Source: Lentisphaeria bacterium (lineage in GTDB: Bacteria > Verrucomicrobiota > Lentisphaeria > Oligosphaerales > Oligosphaeraceae). Taken from it: a DNA stretch of 13,605 nt. Position 1 is the stretch's first letter, and each line of letters opens with the position of its first letter. The translations under genes and the position numbers were made by a program. Shown here in pieces: positions 6,755-13,250 of the stretch. Location of the stretch: assembly GCA_028699735.1 (NCBI GenBank), contig JAQVUB010000022.1:1-13605 (forward strand), read 5' to 3'. Below the pieces are notes generated by a model. The model worked only from the letters and a program-made list of their open reading frames with translations. It was not told where the DNA came from and did not search any database.

Positions 6755-8572
6755 TTATCCGAGAGCCTTGGTGAGTCCGGAGATACGCTGGGTGGGGCGT
6801 TGCAGGGCAGCTTTGAGGACTTCCGGGGTGGCCCACATGCGGAATTTGAGCTCGGTGCGGGTAAGTCCGGTGTAGACCAGTTCGCGGCTGAGCACGAGGT
6901 TGTCGGTTTCAGGCAGCACCATCAGCACCTTGGCATATCCGGAACCCTGGGATTTGTGGATGGTCATCGCATATACCGGCTCATGCGGAGGCAAAGCCGC
7001 CAGGCCGAAAACGAGGAATTCCGGGACATCGTTACCGGGCGCCTTTTCAGGATTCTGGAAAAACACCTGCCGGTCGATGACAATGCCGATATCCCCATTG
7101 TTGAGGCCGCTGGCTCGGTCATTTTCCAGGATCATCAAGGGGGTGCCATCCGCATATAAAGGGATTCCCAGGATATTGATGGCAAGCCGGTTCAGATTGA
7201 TCACGCCATATTCGCCATCCCGGTTGCCGGCCAGAATCTTAAAGGAGTTGGCCAGCTGAAAAAAGGCAACTGGATCCGAAAGCCGGGACCAGCTCTGCAA
7301 GCCCCACGCACTGAATAAATCTTCGAGCTCAGCTGCGAGTTTTCCACGCGCCGGCAAGACGCTGACCTTGAACTCAGCGCCATCCTGGCCAGGCAGAGCC
7401 TGCAATGAATACAACTCATCGGCAAGGAGGCTCTGATCCACATCCGGCGAAACAATGCGTTCGGCAACCTGAATCAGAGCCGCATTGTTTGCGGTACGCC
7501 GGTTCTTATGTAATGTCGCAATCGAATTCCGCACTGCCGGGCTGTTGCAGATATCAGCAAATACACTGCCGATCTCGACGCTGGAGAGCTGATTGCGATC
7601 CCCAAGCAGCAACAGCCTGGCACCGGGTTTCAACGCATCAATCAGCATGGCCATTGCCGGCAGAGAAAGCATCGATGCTTCGTCAATGACGACAAAATCC
7701 GCCGGCAGGGGATGTTCCCGGTTGTACCAGGGGCGCACTGCCTCGGGATGATGCCCGATCAGAGAATCCACCGTCTGCGCCTGCAATTCGAGCAGGCGGG
7801 CTGTGACCGCCTCCGGCAGATGCAGCTGCGGCACTCCACTGCTAATGGCTTCCTGCATGCGTGCTTTGGCTTTACCGGTGGGCGCGGCCAACGCAATACG
7901 GTATTCCGGATGACGCTGCAAAAGCAAGCCCAGGATGACGGCCAGTACCGTCGTTTTTCCGGTGCCGGGGCCCCCGGTGATGATGGCAAAGCGCCGTTTC
8001 AACGCCAGGGCAACGGCTTGCTGCTGATAATCCGGTGCATCTTCCGAATTCCGAAAATAATCATGAGCAACCCGGATTTCCTCTGGGCGGAGCAGATCTT
8101 CCTCTGCCTCGATACTCTGCCGTATCCATTGTGCAATATCCTGTTCGCAGGCATAATACCGGTGCAGATAGATCCGGTTGCCTTCATCCAGCCAAATCAG
8201 CGGAGTCTTGCGCTCGAGCTCCTGCGCAAACAACTGCGGAAACTCTGCGGCCAGACCGCGCACTGCAGCCGCCAGATCATCTGCAGAGAGCTTCTGCAAA
8301 GTCGCTCGCAGGGCGCTTTCGTCGGCACCGGTTTCCCGGAGAATGCGCAAGCGGGTTTTCTCCTGATCAAGGGTTTTCAGCGTATTTTGCCGCCAGAGTT
8401 TCAGATCCAGACAGCTGTGTCCCTCGTTGATCTGGCGCAGCAGCAGAGCCCCCAGTATAGAGAGCAAGTGCACTTCCGTGCCGGCAACACGGCAGAGAAA
8501 ACGCCCGAATTCCCGCTCAATGGCAGTGAAATTCAGTACCCTCTGCAATGCCTTTAAATAATCCTCAGTCAT
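6755..8572 (-). CDS. recD: Exodeoxyribonuclease V alpha subunit RecD (SF1B helicase)
   Basis: This 605-residue protein is close to the E. coli RecD length (about 608). RecD is the fast 5'-3' helicase of the RecBCD double-strand-break repair nuclease. The N-terminal part (1-150), including LLSILGALLLRQINEGHSCLDL, resembles the RecC-binding domain of RecD1 rather than the longer N-terminus of stand-alone RecD2. Helicase motifs follow: Walker A GGPGTGKTT (200-208), APTGKAKARM, Walker B VVIDEASM (DEAS 297-300), LLLGDRNQLSSVEIGSVF, LHKNRR, and C-terminal TIHKSQGSGY and LVYTGLTR. It appears intact. AGGTG lies 10 nt before the ATG. No recB or recC lies next to it: rpmH is divergent upstream, glyQS is downstream. 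Confidence 0.94.
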   Translation of the reverse strand: MTEDYLKALQRVLNFTAIEREFGRFLCRVAGTEVHLLSILGALLLRQINEGHSCLDLKLWRQNTLKTLDQEKTRLRILRETGADESALRATLQKLSADDLAAAVRGLAAEFPQLFAQELERKTPLIWLDEGNRIYLHRYYACEQDIAQWIRQSIEAEEDLLRPEEIRVAHDYFRNSEDAPDYQQQAVALALKRRFAIITGGPGTGKTTVLAVILGLLLQRHPEYRIALAAPTGKAKARMQEAISSGVPQLHLPEAVTARLLELQAQTVDSLIGHHPEAVRPWYNREHPLPADFVVIDEASMLSLPAMAMLIDALKPGARLLLLGDRNQLSSVEIGSVFADICNSPAVRNSIATLHKNRRTANNAALIQVAERIVSPDVDQSLLADELYSLQALPGQDGAEFKVSVLPARGKLAAELEDLFSAWGLQSWSRLSDPVAFFQLANSFKILAGNRDGEYGVINLNRLAINILGIPLYADGTPLMILENDRASGLNNGDIGIVIDRQVFFQNPEKAPGNDVPEFLVFGLAALPPHEPVYAMTIHKSQGSGYAKVLMVLPETDNLVLSRELVYTGLTRTELKFRMWATPEVLKAALQRPTQRISGLTKALG

Positions 8573-8617
8573 GCTATACCATCACCTGAACCTTTGCCCA
8601 TTGCCCGCAATTCTCAT

Positions 8618-8646
8618 AATGTATCACAGAACTACTATGATGACTA
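8618..8646 (-). promoter_or_regulatory. Possible recD promoter
   Basis: On the - strand a TAGTCA hexamer (8641-8646) lies 17 nt from TACATT (8618-8623). TACATT is preceded by TGA, giving an extended -10. The -35 matches consensus at four of six positions, so the call is weak. It would give a leader of about 40 nt before the recD ATG. Confidence 0.35.
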
Positions 8647-8718
8647 AAACTTGGGCTTCCCTTTTATGATGACCCGGAAACTTGATGACTTGCAGGAATC
8701 AGTAATACGTCTGTAAAA

Positions 8719-8778
8719 CTGGTACAGGAGAAATTCTTTTTTAACAACGAAAAGCACGAATCGACCCGAAAAAATTCC
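8719..8778. repeat. Half copy F of the hairpin family
   Basis: The arm TTTTTTAACAACGAAAAG continues through GCACGAA and GACCCGAAAAAATTC, then loses similarity; no opposite arm is visible. The 24 bases before AACAACG (from CTGGTA at 8719) also match copy E at 6663-6702, so E and F share more than the common arm. Confidence 0.75.
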
Positions 8779-8845
8779 ACTTTCACCCAACTTCACTGAC
8801 GTATTCCTTTTGGACTGCTTCGAATCACATTTCCTGGCAGATGGT

Positions 8846-8874
8846 TTGTCAATTCGGAAATGGGGCATTATATT
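8846..8874 (+). promoter_or_regulatory. Predicted sigma70-type promoter for the rpmH cluster
   Basis: TTGTCA (8846-8851) is separated by exactly 17 nt from TATATT (8869-8874). Both hexamers are close to consensus. Transcription would start near 8881, giving a leader of about 50 nt. It is the best promoter in the window and fits the high demand for L34. Confidence 0.7.
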
Positions 8875-8893
8875 ATCCGATCTGTTTTTTTCT

Positions 8894-8908
8894 TGAATTA
8901 ATAATTCA
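8894..8908. promoter_or_regulatory. 15-bp palindrome in the rpmH leader
   Basis: TGAATTA (8894-8900) and TAATTCA (8902-8908) are perfect 7-bp arms around one central A. It lies between the predicted transcription start and the ribosome binding site of rpmH. It could be a repressor operator or chance in an AT-rich leader; no regulator is identified. Confidence 0.35.
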
Positions 8909-8932
8909 GCTCGATAAGGAAAGGATCTGATC

Positions 8933-9067
8933 ATGAAACGGACTTACCAACCCCATAGCATTCCCCGCAAACGGAAACTTGGTTTTCGCGCCAGAATGGC
9001 CACCCGCCACGGACGCAAGATTCTGTCGAACCGTCGTCGCATTGGCCGCAAACGTCTGGCTGCCTGA
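8933..9067 (+). CDS. rpmH: Large ribosomal subunit protein bL34
   Basis: This 44-residue, strongly basic protein begins MKRTYQP and contains GFRARMAT, GRKIL and the C-terminal RRRIGRKRL, the diagnostic pattern of bL34. It is a small structural protein of the 50S subunit. The length is exactly that of the family. An AGGAAAGGA ribosome binding site lies 7 nt before the ATG, the strongest in the window. The divergence from typical sequences is in positions 8-16 (HSIPRKRKL). It is the first gene of the rpmH-rnpA-yidD-yidC-jag cluster. The gene is short and lies directly downstream of the predicted promoter at 8846-8874. Confidence 0.98.
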   Translation: MKRTYQPHSIPRKRKLGFRARMATRHGRKILSNRRRIGRKRLAA

Positions 9068-9117
9068 GATTAGTGTTGCGGCACGACAGCATGCCCTGCC
9101 GCTCACGCTCTGTTTTC

Positions 9118-9504
9118 ATGTCTGAAACTTCTGCAAGCAACAAAAAGCAAAAAAGTTCTGCGTTTGGCAGGCAGGCTCGCTTATCTTGTTTTCGCGATCT
9201 GCAGCTGGTCAAAAACAGTGAACTCAGTCAGACCGGTAAATTTTGCATAGTTGTGGTATTGAAAACGCCGCCCGACGGTCAACGGAGGGTGGCGTTTTTA
9301 ATTTCACGCCGGTATGATCGTCTGGCTGTGCGTCGAAACCGCGCCCGGCGCATTTTCCGCGAAGTCTTTCACCAGATTTACGAAGAGCTCTCTCCCGTCT
9401 GGATGCTGTTCATTCCACGCCGTAAAATGGGCAATGCAAAAATGCCGGAAGTGCTTGCCGAAGTCCGGCAGATGGCCGGGCGATTGCAGCTCTGGAAAAC
9501 GTAA
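9118..9504 (+). CDS. rnpA: Ribonuclease P protein component
   Basis: RnpA is the basic protein cofactor of the RNase P ribozyme that trims tRNA 5' ends. The family pattern is visible: RLSCFRDLQ at the start of the domain, the first-strand FCIVVVL, VAFLISRR, and the RNR signature RRNRARRIFREVF (from about residue 72), then PVWMLFIPRR. From this ATG the protein has 128 residues, with about 20 low-complexity basic/polar residues before the domain. The frame is also open to ATG 9091 and GTG 9073, the latter only 5 nt after rpmH. None has a convincing ribosome binding site, so the start is uncertain. A terminator-like hairpin sits inside the coding sequence at 9262-9299. Confidence 0.92.
   Translation: MSETSASNKKQKSSAFGRQARLSCFRDLQLVKNSELSQTGKFCIVVVLKTPPDGQRRVAFLISRRYDRLAVRRNRARRIFREVFHQIYEELSPVWMLFIPRRKMGNAKMPEVLAEVRQMAGRLQLWKT
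9262..9299 (+). terminator. Terminator-like hairpin inside rnpA (possible attenuator)
   Basis: AAAACGCCGCCC (9262-9273) pairs with GGGTGGCGTTTT (9287-9298) over 12 bp with one G-U pair, around a 13-nt loop. It is followed by T and then AATTT. It has a GC-rich core and a U-rich 3' side, the form of an intrinsic terminator, but lies in codons about 49-61 of rnpA. It could reduce expression of the downstream genes relative to rpmH, or simply be tolerated because ribosomes cover it. Confidence 0.45.
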
Positions 9505-9522
9505 GCAGCTGTCTGCAGGGCC

Positions 9523-9786
9523 ATGAATATTTTTCAGAAAATTCTGCTTGGGCTGATTGGTTTTTACCGGCGCTGGCTGAGCATATTGAAGCCGTCCTGC
9601 TGCCGGTTTCAGCCGAGCTGTTCGGAGTATGCCCGTCAGGCAGTCATCCGTCATGGCTGTTTTCGCGGCATTTTGCTGAGTCTCTGGCGCGTGGCGCGCT
9701 GTCACCCCTTTTATCATGGGTCTGTGTATGATCCCGTACCAGGCACCGAAACGGACAAATCACATGAACAACCAACAAAAATATGA
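9523..9786 (+). CDS. yidD: Membrane protein insertion efficiency factor YidD
   Basis: This 87-residue protein has the YidD signature. An amphipathic N-terminal helix (ILLGLIGFYRRWLSIL) is followed by CRFQPSCSEYARQAVIRHG, then RGILLSLWRVARCHPF and YDPVP. The conserved cysteines are C27, C33 and C60. YidD associates peripherally with the inner membrane and assists YidC/Sec insertion; its precise action is unsettled. It sits between rnpA and yidC, the usual place. An AGGG lies only 2 nt before the ATG, so initiation may be weak or coupled to rnpA, which ends 18 nt upstream. Its 3' end overlaps yidC by 23 nt. Confidence 0.96.
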   Translation: MNIFQKILLGLIGFYRRWLSILKPSCCRFQPSCSEYARQAVIRHGCFRGILLSLWRVARCHPFYHGSVYDPVPGTETDKSHEQPTKI

Positions 9787-11590
9787 TCCGATCACCATTG
9801 GCGGCGTTGTTGCCTGCTTTGCCGCCTTCCTGCTGATCATCTGGTATAATACAACCAAGACCCCGCCAGTGCCACAGCAAGCGCTTCAGCCGGTTGTCTC
9901 TTCCCCTGCAGCGGATGAGAATCGTGTTGCTGCCGAACAAATTCCGCAGGAAGCAAAGAATCTGCCGTTATTAAACAGTGTGCAACCGGAAACTGCAGGA
10001 GTTCCGGCTCCCTATGACCCGCTGCAGGCGGCTCCTTTGCCACAGCAGGAACCCGTTTTCATCGAAATAGCTGGGCAGCTCGAGGCCAGTCTCGATCCTG
10101 CCGGCGGCGGAATCACCAGCGTGCTCCTGGAAAAACATTTTTTGCACAAGGGACGCGACAAACAGGACAATGGCAAAAAGGTTGTTCTGGGCCATTATGA
10201 TTACCCGTTCCTGGCTTTAAACAGCAGCGCCGCCGGATGGAAGCTCCTGCCAGGCGAAGCAGTCCGCGAGAGCGATTCCAGTATCCGCCTCGCTCGTGCC
10301 AGCAGTGATGGCAATTTTCTGGTGACGGAAATCTGGCGTCCGGTGGCCGGTTCAGAATATGAATTCAGCTATCAGGTTACCGTCAAAAACCAGACTCAGG
10401 CAGCATTGTCAGTATCGCAGCTTCGTCTTGAAAGCGGGGCTCTTCCTGCATCTCTTTCGGACAAGCGGAAAGCTGGTATAGGCGAGGCTTTTGGAGGGGT
10501 ATCCTTTGCCGATTCTTCTTCCGGAAAGGTTCGGACGCTGAAGATGAAGGAAGTCAGCAAGAAGATGACGCTTGAAAAACAAGCTGCACTTGCAGTGACT
10601 CCGGCCGCTTGGCTGGCTGTCCATTCTAAATATTTTCTCTTCTATGTTCGTCTTAACAATGGAGACAGCTTTAGTGGTCTGGAGGCTAATGCGGTTCCCG
10701 GAATGCTGGACGGTCTGGTCAGCAGCAACGAAGCGCCCCGGATGCATGCCAGAGGGATTCTGCCGTCAGTCAGCCTGGCTGCGGAGCAGGAAGTCACCTG
10801 GCAGTTTACGGCTTACTGCGGAGCAAAGGATATCCGGCGTCTGCATGCGATTGGCGGCAATCTCGATGACATCATGGAGATGGATCGCTTTTTCTTCTGG
10901 AATTTTTCCTGGATGGGCTGGCTGAGCCGGATTCTGCTGGCTGGCATGGTTTGGATCAGTCAGCTGTTTCCGCCCAGCATTGGCTACGGCATGGGCATTG
11001 TCGGGGTGACGCTGGTGGTCAAACTGCTGTTCTGGCCGCTGAATCACCGCAGCACGGTTTCGATGCGGAAAATGTCGGCGCTGAGTCCGGAGTTGAAGAA
11101 ACTTCGTGAGAAGTACAAGGAAGACCCGCAGAAGATGTACCGCAAGCAGCAGGAGCTGTTCAAGGCGAACAAAGTCAGCCAGCTGGGCGGTTGTTTGCCG
11201 ATGTTCTGCCAGATTCCGGTGTTTTTTGCTTTGTTCAACACCTTCCGCAATGCCATCGAGTTGCGTCACGCCGGCTTCCTCTGGGCCGTCGATCTGTCGA
11301 TGCCCGATGATCTTTTTTTCAGCCTGTTCGGGCTGCCCATCCGCCCGCTGGCACTGCTGATGGGGGCTACGATGTATCTGCAGCAGAAGCTGACCCCCTC
11401 TCCGGATCCCAACCAGGCCAAAATGATGAATATGATGTCTCTCGTATTCATCTTCATGTTTTACGGCATGCCCTCCGCCCTGACCTTGTATATGACCGTC
11501 AATCAGTTGCTGTCCATCGTGCAGATGCTGCTGATCCGACGGCTGGAAGACAAAAAAGGGCAAAGCGGCAACGCCATCGTCATACCCTGA
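9764..11590 (+). CDS. yidC: Membrane protein insertase YidC
   Basis: This 608-residue Gram-negative-type YidC (Oxa1 family) inserts and folds inner-membrane proteins. The first membrane segment (about 12-28) is followed by a Pro/Gln-rich linker and a large periplasmic P1 domain (to about 360). The 60-kDa insertase domain (about 390-595) includes GIVGVTLVVKLLFWPL, the cytoplasmic hairpin KKLREKYKEDPQKMYRKQQELF, GGCLPMFCQIPVFFALF, and later membrane segments MGATMYL, VFIFMFYGMPSALTLY and VNQLLSIVQMLLI. K420 takes the place of the groove arginine (R366 in E. coli). The frame is open to 9716, but ATG 9764 begins a normal MNNQQKYDP terminus before the first helix, with a weak GGA 8 nt upstream, so it is preferred. 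Confidence 0.96.
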   Translation: MNNQQKYDPITIGGVVACFAAFLLIIWYNTTKTPPVPQQALQPVVSSPAADENRVAAEQIPQEAKNLPLLNSVQPETAGVPAPYDPLQAAPLPQQEPVFIEIAGQLEASLDPAGGGITSVLLEKHFLHKGRDKQDNGKKVVLGHYDYPFLALNSSAAGWKLLPGEAVRESDSSIRLARASSDGNFLVTEIWRPVAGSEYEFSYQVTVKNQTQAALSVSQLRLESGALPASLSDKRKAGIGEAFGGVSFADSSSGKVRTLKMKEVSKKMTLEKQAALAVTPAAWLAVHSKYFLFYVRLNNGDSFSGLEANAVPGMLDGLVSSNEAPRMHARGILPSVSLAAEQEVTWQFTAYCGAKDIRRLHAIGGNLDDIMEMDRFFFWNFSWMGWLSRILLAGMVWISQLFPPSIGYGMGIVGVTLVVKLLFWPLNHRSTVSMRKMSALSPELKKLREKYKEDPQKMYRKQQELFKANKVSQLGGCLPMFCQIPVFFALFNTFRNAIELRHAGFLWAVDLSMPDDLFFSLFGLPIRPLALLMGATMYLQQKLTPSPDPNQAKMMNMMSLVFIFMFYGMPSALTLYMTVNQLLSIVQMLLIRRLEDKKGQSGNAIVIP

Positions 11591-11636
11591 TGACATGCTC
11601 TACGAAATAAACTGCAAGTACGGAGAAGACAAGATC

Positions 11637-12152
11637 ATGATGAAACCGGATGAACTGGAAACAAAAGCAACGACCGCTTTGACAGAAATGGTACGGCTTC
11701 TGGGAATTGATGCTGAAGTCAGCGCCGGTGTGATTGAGGAGAACCGCCTGAAGCTCTGCCTGAACTCCGGGGAAGCAGGACGCCTGATCGGTCGCAAGGG
11801 ACAAAGCCTGGAAAGCCTGGAATTGCTGCTGAACCGGATTTTGAAATGCGCGGATGAGGACAATCCATGGGTGCCGGTCGAGGTCGACGGATATTCGACT
11901 GGTCGCACAGGCGGGGATGGCCCCCGTCACCGTGGTGAAAATGTGGATCAGGAGCGTTTTGAGTGTCTCGCCAGTGATACTGCCAAAGAAGTCAAACGCT
12001 GGCAGAAAGAAAAGAAAATCGGCCCGTTTTCACCTGCAGAACGTCGCATCATTCATCTGACCCTGCAGGATGACGAAGAAGTGCTGACCGAAAGTGAAGC
12101 TGTCCCCGGCGAAGCCGGACGGAAATACGTCATCGTCCGCATGAAAAAGTAA
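11637..12152 (+). CDS. jag: KhpB/Jag-type RNA-binding protein (KH + R3H)
   Basis: This 171-residue protein binds RNA through a KH domain (GRLIGRKGQSLESL, about 48-61) and a C-terminal R3H domain with the Arg-x3-His signature RRIIH (136-140). A charged linker (EVDGYSTGRTGGDGPRHRGE) joins them. KhpB/Jag proteins usually pair with KhpA as global RNA chaperones and often follow yidC, as here. The N-terminal Jag_N domain of many Firmicute members is absent, giving a shorter protein. The frame is open to an ATG at 11595, but GGAGAAGA (11622-11629) places the start at 11637 (or the next codon, also ATG, at 11640). It lies 46 nt after yidC and is followed by a terminator-like repeat. Confidence 0.92.
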   Translation: MMKPDELETKATTALTEMVRLLGIDAEVSAGVIEENRLKLCLNSGEAGRLIGRKGQSLESLELLLNRILKCADEDNPWVPVEVDGYSTGRTGGDGPRHRGENVDQERFECLASDTAKEVKRWQKEKKIGPFSPAERRIIHLTLQDDEEVLTESEAVPGEAGRKYVIVRMKK

Positions 12153-12156
12153 GCTG

Positions 12157-12280
12157 TTTTTTACAACGAAATACACAAACTGACACGAAAAAAATTCATG
12201 GATAGTTCAACGCATGGAAAGCAGTTAACGCTCCTTCCATGAATTTTTTTCGTGTCAGTTCGTGAGTTTCGTTGTTAAAG
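12157..12280. repeat. Long inverted repeat, copy B of the hairpin family
   Basis: The left arm (12157-12202) and right arm (12236-12280) pair over about 45 bp with three mismatches and one 1-nt indel, all in the outer half. The inner half, from GACACG through AAATTCATGGA, is perfect. The loop is 33 nt and unrelated to the loops of copies A and C. It starts 4 nt after the jag stop codon and ends 13 nt before the ATG of the E1 alpha gene. Confidence 0.92.
12193..12250 (+). terminator. Probable terminator after jag, inside repeat B
   Basis: The inner stem AATTCATGGA pairs with TCCATGAATT around a 33-nt loop and continues into seven T residues (12244-12250). This is the same arrangement as in copy A. 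It would end the rpmH-jag transcript, but E1 alpha begins only 43 nt later in the same direction, so partial read-through is plausible. Confidence 0.5.
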
Positions 12281-12293
12281 TAGGGATACTGGC

Positions 12294-13250
12294 ATGCCTT
12301 TTTCTCCGGAAATTTTATTGCAGTATTATGAGCGGATGCATCTGATCCGTTTTTTCGAGCAGAAACTCGCCGATCTTTTTTCACAGGGTCTGCTGGGGGG
12401 CACCTCGCATTTCTGCATTGGGCAGGAAGCCTGTGCAGTCGGGGTGCTCAGTGCCGCAAAATCAGACGACTGGGTGATTTCCAATCACCGCGGGCATGGC
12501 CATTTGCTGGCTCGAGGACTCGACCCCGACCGCGTCATGGGCGAACTGCTCGGTAAACTTAATGGTTACTGCGGAGGACGAGGCGGCTCACAACACCTCT
12601 GCAGCATGCAAGATTATTTTCTCGGCACCAATGGCATCACCGGCGGCGGCATTCCGATCGGTACCGGCGCTGCTCTGGCACTGAAATATCGCGGCGAAAC
12701 AAAAGTCGCCATCGTCTTTTTTGGCGACGGTGCCAGCAACCAGGGGACTTTCCATGAAAGCCTGAATATGGCTTCCCTGTGGAAGTTGCCAGTCCTCTAT
12801 GTCTGTGAAAACAATCGCTACGGTATGAGCAACCCAGTCGAGAAGGCCTGTGCCGGCGGCAGCGTCGCAGCCAGAGCTGGAGCCTACTGTATTCCAGCGG
12901 CCAACGCCGATGGCCTCAAGGTCAGTGAAGTCGCCCGTGCAACAGCTGATGCCCTGGATAAAATTCGTGCCGGGGAAGGCCCCTATCTTCTCGAGTTGCA
13001 GACCTACCGGTTTTGCGGTCACTCGAAAAATGATCCTCGAGTTTATCGCAGCCGTGACGAGGAGGAGCAGATGCAGGCTCGTGACTGCCTGCTGAACTGC
13101 CAGCAGGAACTGATGCAGGCCGGGGTCGAGCAGCAAGCTATCCGGCAGGCGGAGGAAAGGGCTCGTCAACGCATCGAAGAAGCCGCGCAAAAAGCTCTAC
13201 AGGCACCAGCCGGCGGGCGTGAACACGCTCTGGGAGCTGTCTATGCCTGA
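12294..13250 (+). CDS. pdhA: Pyruvate/2-oxoacid dehydrogenase E1 component, alpha subunit
   Basis: This 318-residue protein is the ThDP-binding alpha chain of an alpha2beta2 E1, which decarboxylates a 2-oxoacid and passes the acyl group to lipoyl-E2. Visible landmarks are TSHFCIGQEA (37-46), NHRGHGH (64-70), GGRGGSQHL (94-102), and the ThDP/Mg motif beginning GDGASNQG (144-151) and closing at NN (173-174). The phosphorylation-loop-like region YRFCGHSKNDP is present. The length suits a bacterial PdhA or the related acetoin dehydrogenase AcoA, and the substrate cannot be settled without E2. AGGG lies 8 nt before the ATG, directly after repeat B. The gene overlaps E1 beta by 8 nt. Confidence 0.93.
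   Translation: MPFSPEILLQYYERMHLIRFFEQKLADLFSQGLLGGTSHFCIGQEACAVGVLSAAKSDDWVISNHRGHGHLLARGLDPDRVMGELLGKLNGYCGGRGGSQHLCSMQDYFLGTNGITGGGIPIGTGAALALKYRGETKVAIVFFGDGASNQGTFHESLNMASLWKLPVLYVCENNRYGMSNPVEKACAGGSVAARAGAYCIPAANADGLKVSEVARATADALDKIRAGEGPYLLELQTYRFCGHSKNDPRVYRSRDEEEQMQARDCLLNCQQELMQAGVEQQAIRQAEERARQRIEEAAQKALQAPAGGREHALGAVYA

Larger units (their letters stand above)
8573..8932. other. Divergent intergenic region between recD and rpmH
   Basis: These 360 bases hold no supported gene. They contain two 7-bp units (8594-8607), a possible recD promoter (8618-8646), half repeat F (8719-8778), the rpmH promoter (8846-8874) and a 15-bp palindrome in the rpmH leader (8894-8908). I searched for DnaA-box-like TTATNCACA sites because this gene cluster often lies near the origin, and found none that match. 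Confidence 0.7.

Noticed and set aside
7712..8557. 281-codon + strand frame opposite recD
   Set aside because: Antisense shadow of an intact helicase gene.
8573..8932. Replication origin next to rpmH
   Set aside because: The gene cluster is often origin-proximal, but no DnaA-box-like sites and no dnaA or dnaN were seen.
8644..8934. 96-codon - strand frame in the recD-rpmH gap
   Set aside because: It covers the rpmH promoter and half repeat F and has no recognisable features; taken as non-coding.
10766..11596. 276-codon - strand frame opposite yidC, rich in Gln and His
   Set aside because: Composition is the antisense image of the YidC insertase domain; no independent support.
1..12280. CRISPR array
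   Set aside because: The repeats are dispersed singly between genes, are self-complementary over long arms and have no regular spacers.
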